Origin: Cavia porcellus
Taxonomy: Eukaryota > Chordata > Mammalia > Rodentia > Caviidae
DNA length: 64,000 bases
Direction: 5' to 3'
Assembly: GCF_034190915.1 (NCBI RefSeq)
Contig: NW_026947625.1
Location: forward strand, 434,001-498,000
Every line of letters begins with the position of its first letter. Positions within the stretch are counted from its first letter, which is position 1. The notes under the pieces were generated by a model. It was not told the DNA's origin and did no database searches. It saw only the letters and a program-made list of their open reading frames with translations. Below are positions 63,411 through 64,000 of this stretch, one piece after another. The position numbers were made by a program, and so were the translations under genes.

Positions 63411-64000
63411 CACGGGGTGGTGCGCATTGTATGGGTGTGTGTTACATTAGATTCACTAGTAGGAGTGAGAAAAACATCACGGGGTGGTGCGCATTGTATG
63501 GGTGTGTGTTACATTACATTCACTAGTAGGAGTGAGAAAAACATCACGGGGTGTGCGCATTGTATGGGTGTGTGTTACATTACATTCACTAGTAGGAGTG
63601 AGAAAAATATCACGGGGTGGTGCGCATTGTATGGGTGTGTTACATTACATTCACTAGTAGCAGTGAGAAAAACATCACGGGGTGGTGCGCATTGTATGGG
63701 TGTGTGTTACATTAGATTCACTAGTAGGAGTGAGAAAATCATCACGGGGTGGTTCGCATTGTATGGGTGTGTGTTACATTAGATTCACTAGTAGGAGTGA
63801 GAAAATCATCACGGGGTGGTGCGCATTTTATGGGTGTGTGTTACATTACATTCACTAGTAGGATTGAGAAAAACATCACGGGGTGGTGCGCATTGTATGG
63901 GTGTGTGTTACATTAGATTCACTAGTAGGAGTGAGAAAATCATCACGGGGTGGTGCGCATTGTATGGGTGTGTGTTACATTACATTCACTAGTATGAGTG
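63411..64000. repeat. Return of the left flank of the divergent pair
   Basis: The run GGGGTGTGCGC (a 66-bp unit near 63550), AAAAATATC, a 65-bp GTAGCAG unit, TGGTTCGCATT, GCATTTTATGG, GTAGGATTGAG and finally TAGTATGAGTG (ending at 64000) is the order that leads into divergent pair 2 (about 4.80-5.26 kb). The GGGGTGTGCGC unit also occurs near 4807, 22693, 30856, 57406 and 60346. Confidence 0.85.

Larger units (their letters stand above)
1..64000. repeat. 67-bp satellite DNA, continuous head-to-tail array
   Basis: Every part of the window is a copy of a 67-bp unit, about 950 copies, all in the same orientation. Most copies differ from the consensus at 0-3 positions. The unit has 21 G, 9 C, 18 A and 19 T on this strand (about 45% G+C). 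The commonest variants are C or G at one site (TTACATTACATTC / TTACATTAGATTC), A or T after the A-tract (AAAAACATC / AAAATCATC), GTAGGAG or GTAGCAG, and length variants of 65 and 66 bp. No unique flanking DNA is reached, so the true array exceeds 64 kb. A head-to-tail array with layered higher-order repeats is characteristic of eukaryotic heterochromatic satellites. Centromeric, pericentromeric or subtelomeric placement is inference. I do not recognise the family. No gene, tRNA, rRNA or mobile element was seen in either strand, and the reverse strand has several stop codons per unit. Confidence 0.98.

Noticed and set aside
384..63782. Dozens of + strand open frames of about 70-147 codons, all with the same peptide
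   Set aside because: They are three-phase translations of a non-coding 67-bp repeat, begin at internal GTG codons, overlap each other in different frames, and vary in length only through indels in the repeat. No start context, splice site or codon bias supports a gene.
1..64000. CRISPR array
   Set aside because: The units are contiguous and there are no unique spacers between conserved repeats. The variable positions are scattered single-base changes shared between copies, and no cas gene is present.
1..64000. Coding megasatellite or repeat-protein gene
   Set aside because: The period is not a multiple of 3 and stops recur every 201 bp. Indels of 1-2 bp are tolerated throughout, so no frame is maintained.
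1..64000. Telomere-like repeat, from GGGTGTGTG in each unit
   Set aside because: The TG-rich part is only about 12 of 67 bp and is not itself tandem. No TTAGGG, TTTAGGG or TG1-3 array is seen.
1..64000. Nucleosome phasing by the A5 tract in each unit
   Set aside because: 67 bp is about 6.4 helical turns, so A-tracts in successive units are out of phase. Five units (335 bp) would fit two nucleosome repeats, but nothing in the sequence favours that over chance.
1..64000. Ribosomal DNA spacer or bacterial/phage repeat locus
   Set aside because: No rRNA sequence, promoter or terminator repeats and no phage or bacterial genes appear in 64 kb. The scale and higher-order structure fit a eukaryotic satellite.

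Overview
The whole window is one uninterrupted tandem array of satellite DNA. The basic unit is 67 bp, repeated head to tail in a single orientation for about 950 copies, and neither array edge is present. I found no gene, RNA gene, transposable element, CRISPR array or unique-sequence island of more than about 150 bp. The open frames that can be drawn on the + strand (about 70-147 codons) are all the same three-phase translation of the satellite. They start at GTG codons inside the repeat, and because 67 is not a multiple of 3 the frame shifts with every unit. I therefore call no coding sequence.

An array this large and homogeneous, with layered higher-order repeats (HORs), is typical of constitutive heterochromatin (centromeric, pericentromeric or subtelomeric) in a eukaryotic chromosome. 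The unit is about 45% G+C and strongly G-rich on this strand (21 G against 9 C). It carries two CpGs, and many rare variants look like CpG decay, which suggests a DNA-methylating eukaryote. I do not recognise the satellite family and cannot name the organism.

Layout. (1) About 1-34 kb: arrays whose HORs carry a landmark, a pair of strongly divergent 73 + 70 bp monomers. The pair occurs seven times (1585, 5404, 8018, 10300, 16259, 23222, 31385). This domain contains an almost perfect 5,959-bp tandem duplication (about 8.3-14.3 and 14.3-20.2 kb) and an 8,163-bp tandem duplication (about 16.85-25.0 and 25.0-33.2 kb). The second overlaps the first and appears younger. (2) About 34-63.4 kb: the same monomer variants in a different arrangement, without the divergent pair. 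Here the duplications are of 1,339, 1,939, 2,940 and 6,555 bp (about 20, 29, 44 and 98 monomers). (3) 63.4-64.0 kb: the variant order that precedes the divergent pair returns. An eighth copy is predicted about 148 bp beyond the right edge.

Within the unit, the features of note are a SpeI site (ACTAGT), an FspI site (TGCGCA), a short dyad (TCACT-6 nt-AGTGA), an A5 tract, a GTGTGTGTT run, and three pentamers in a row (TTACA TTACA TTCAC). The reverse strand has a one-mismatch match to a yeast Rap1-type site in every unit. Nothing here encodes a pathway. The interest lies in the array's architecture and duplication history.
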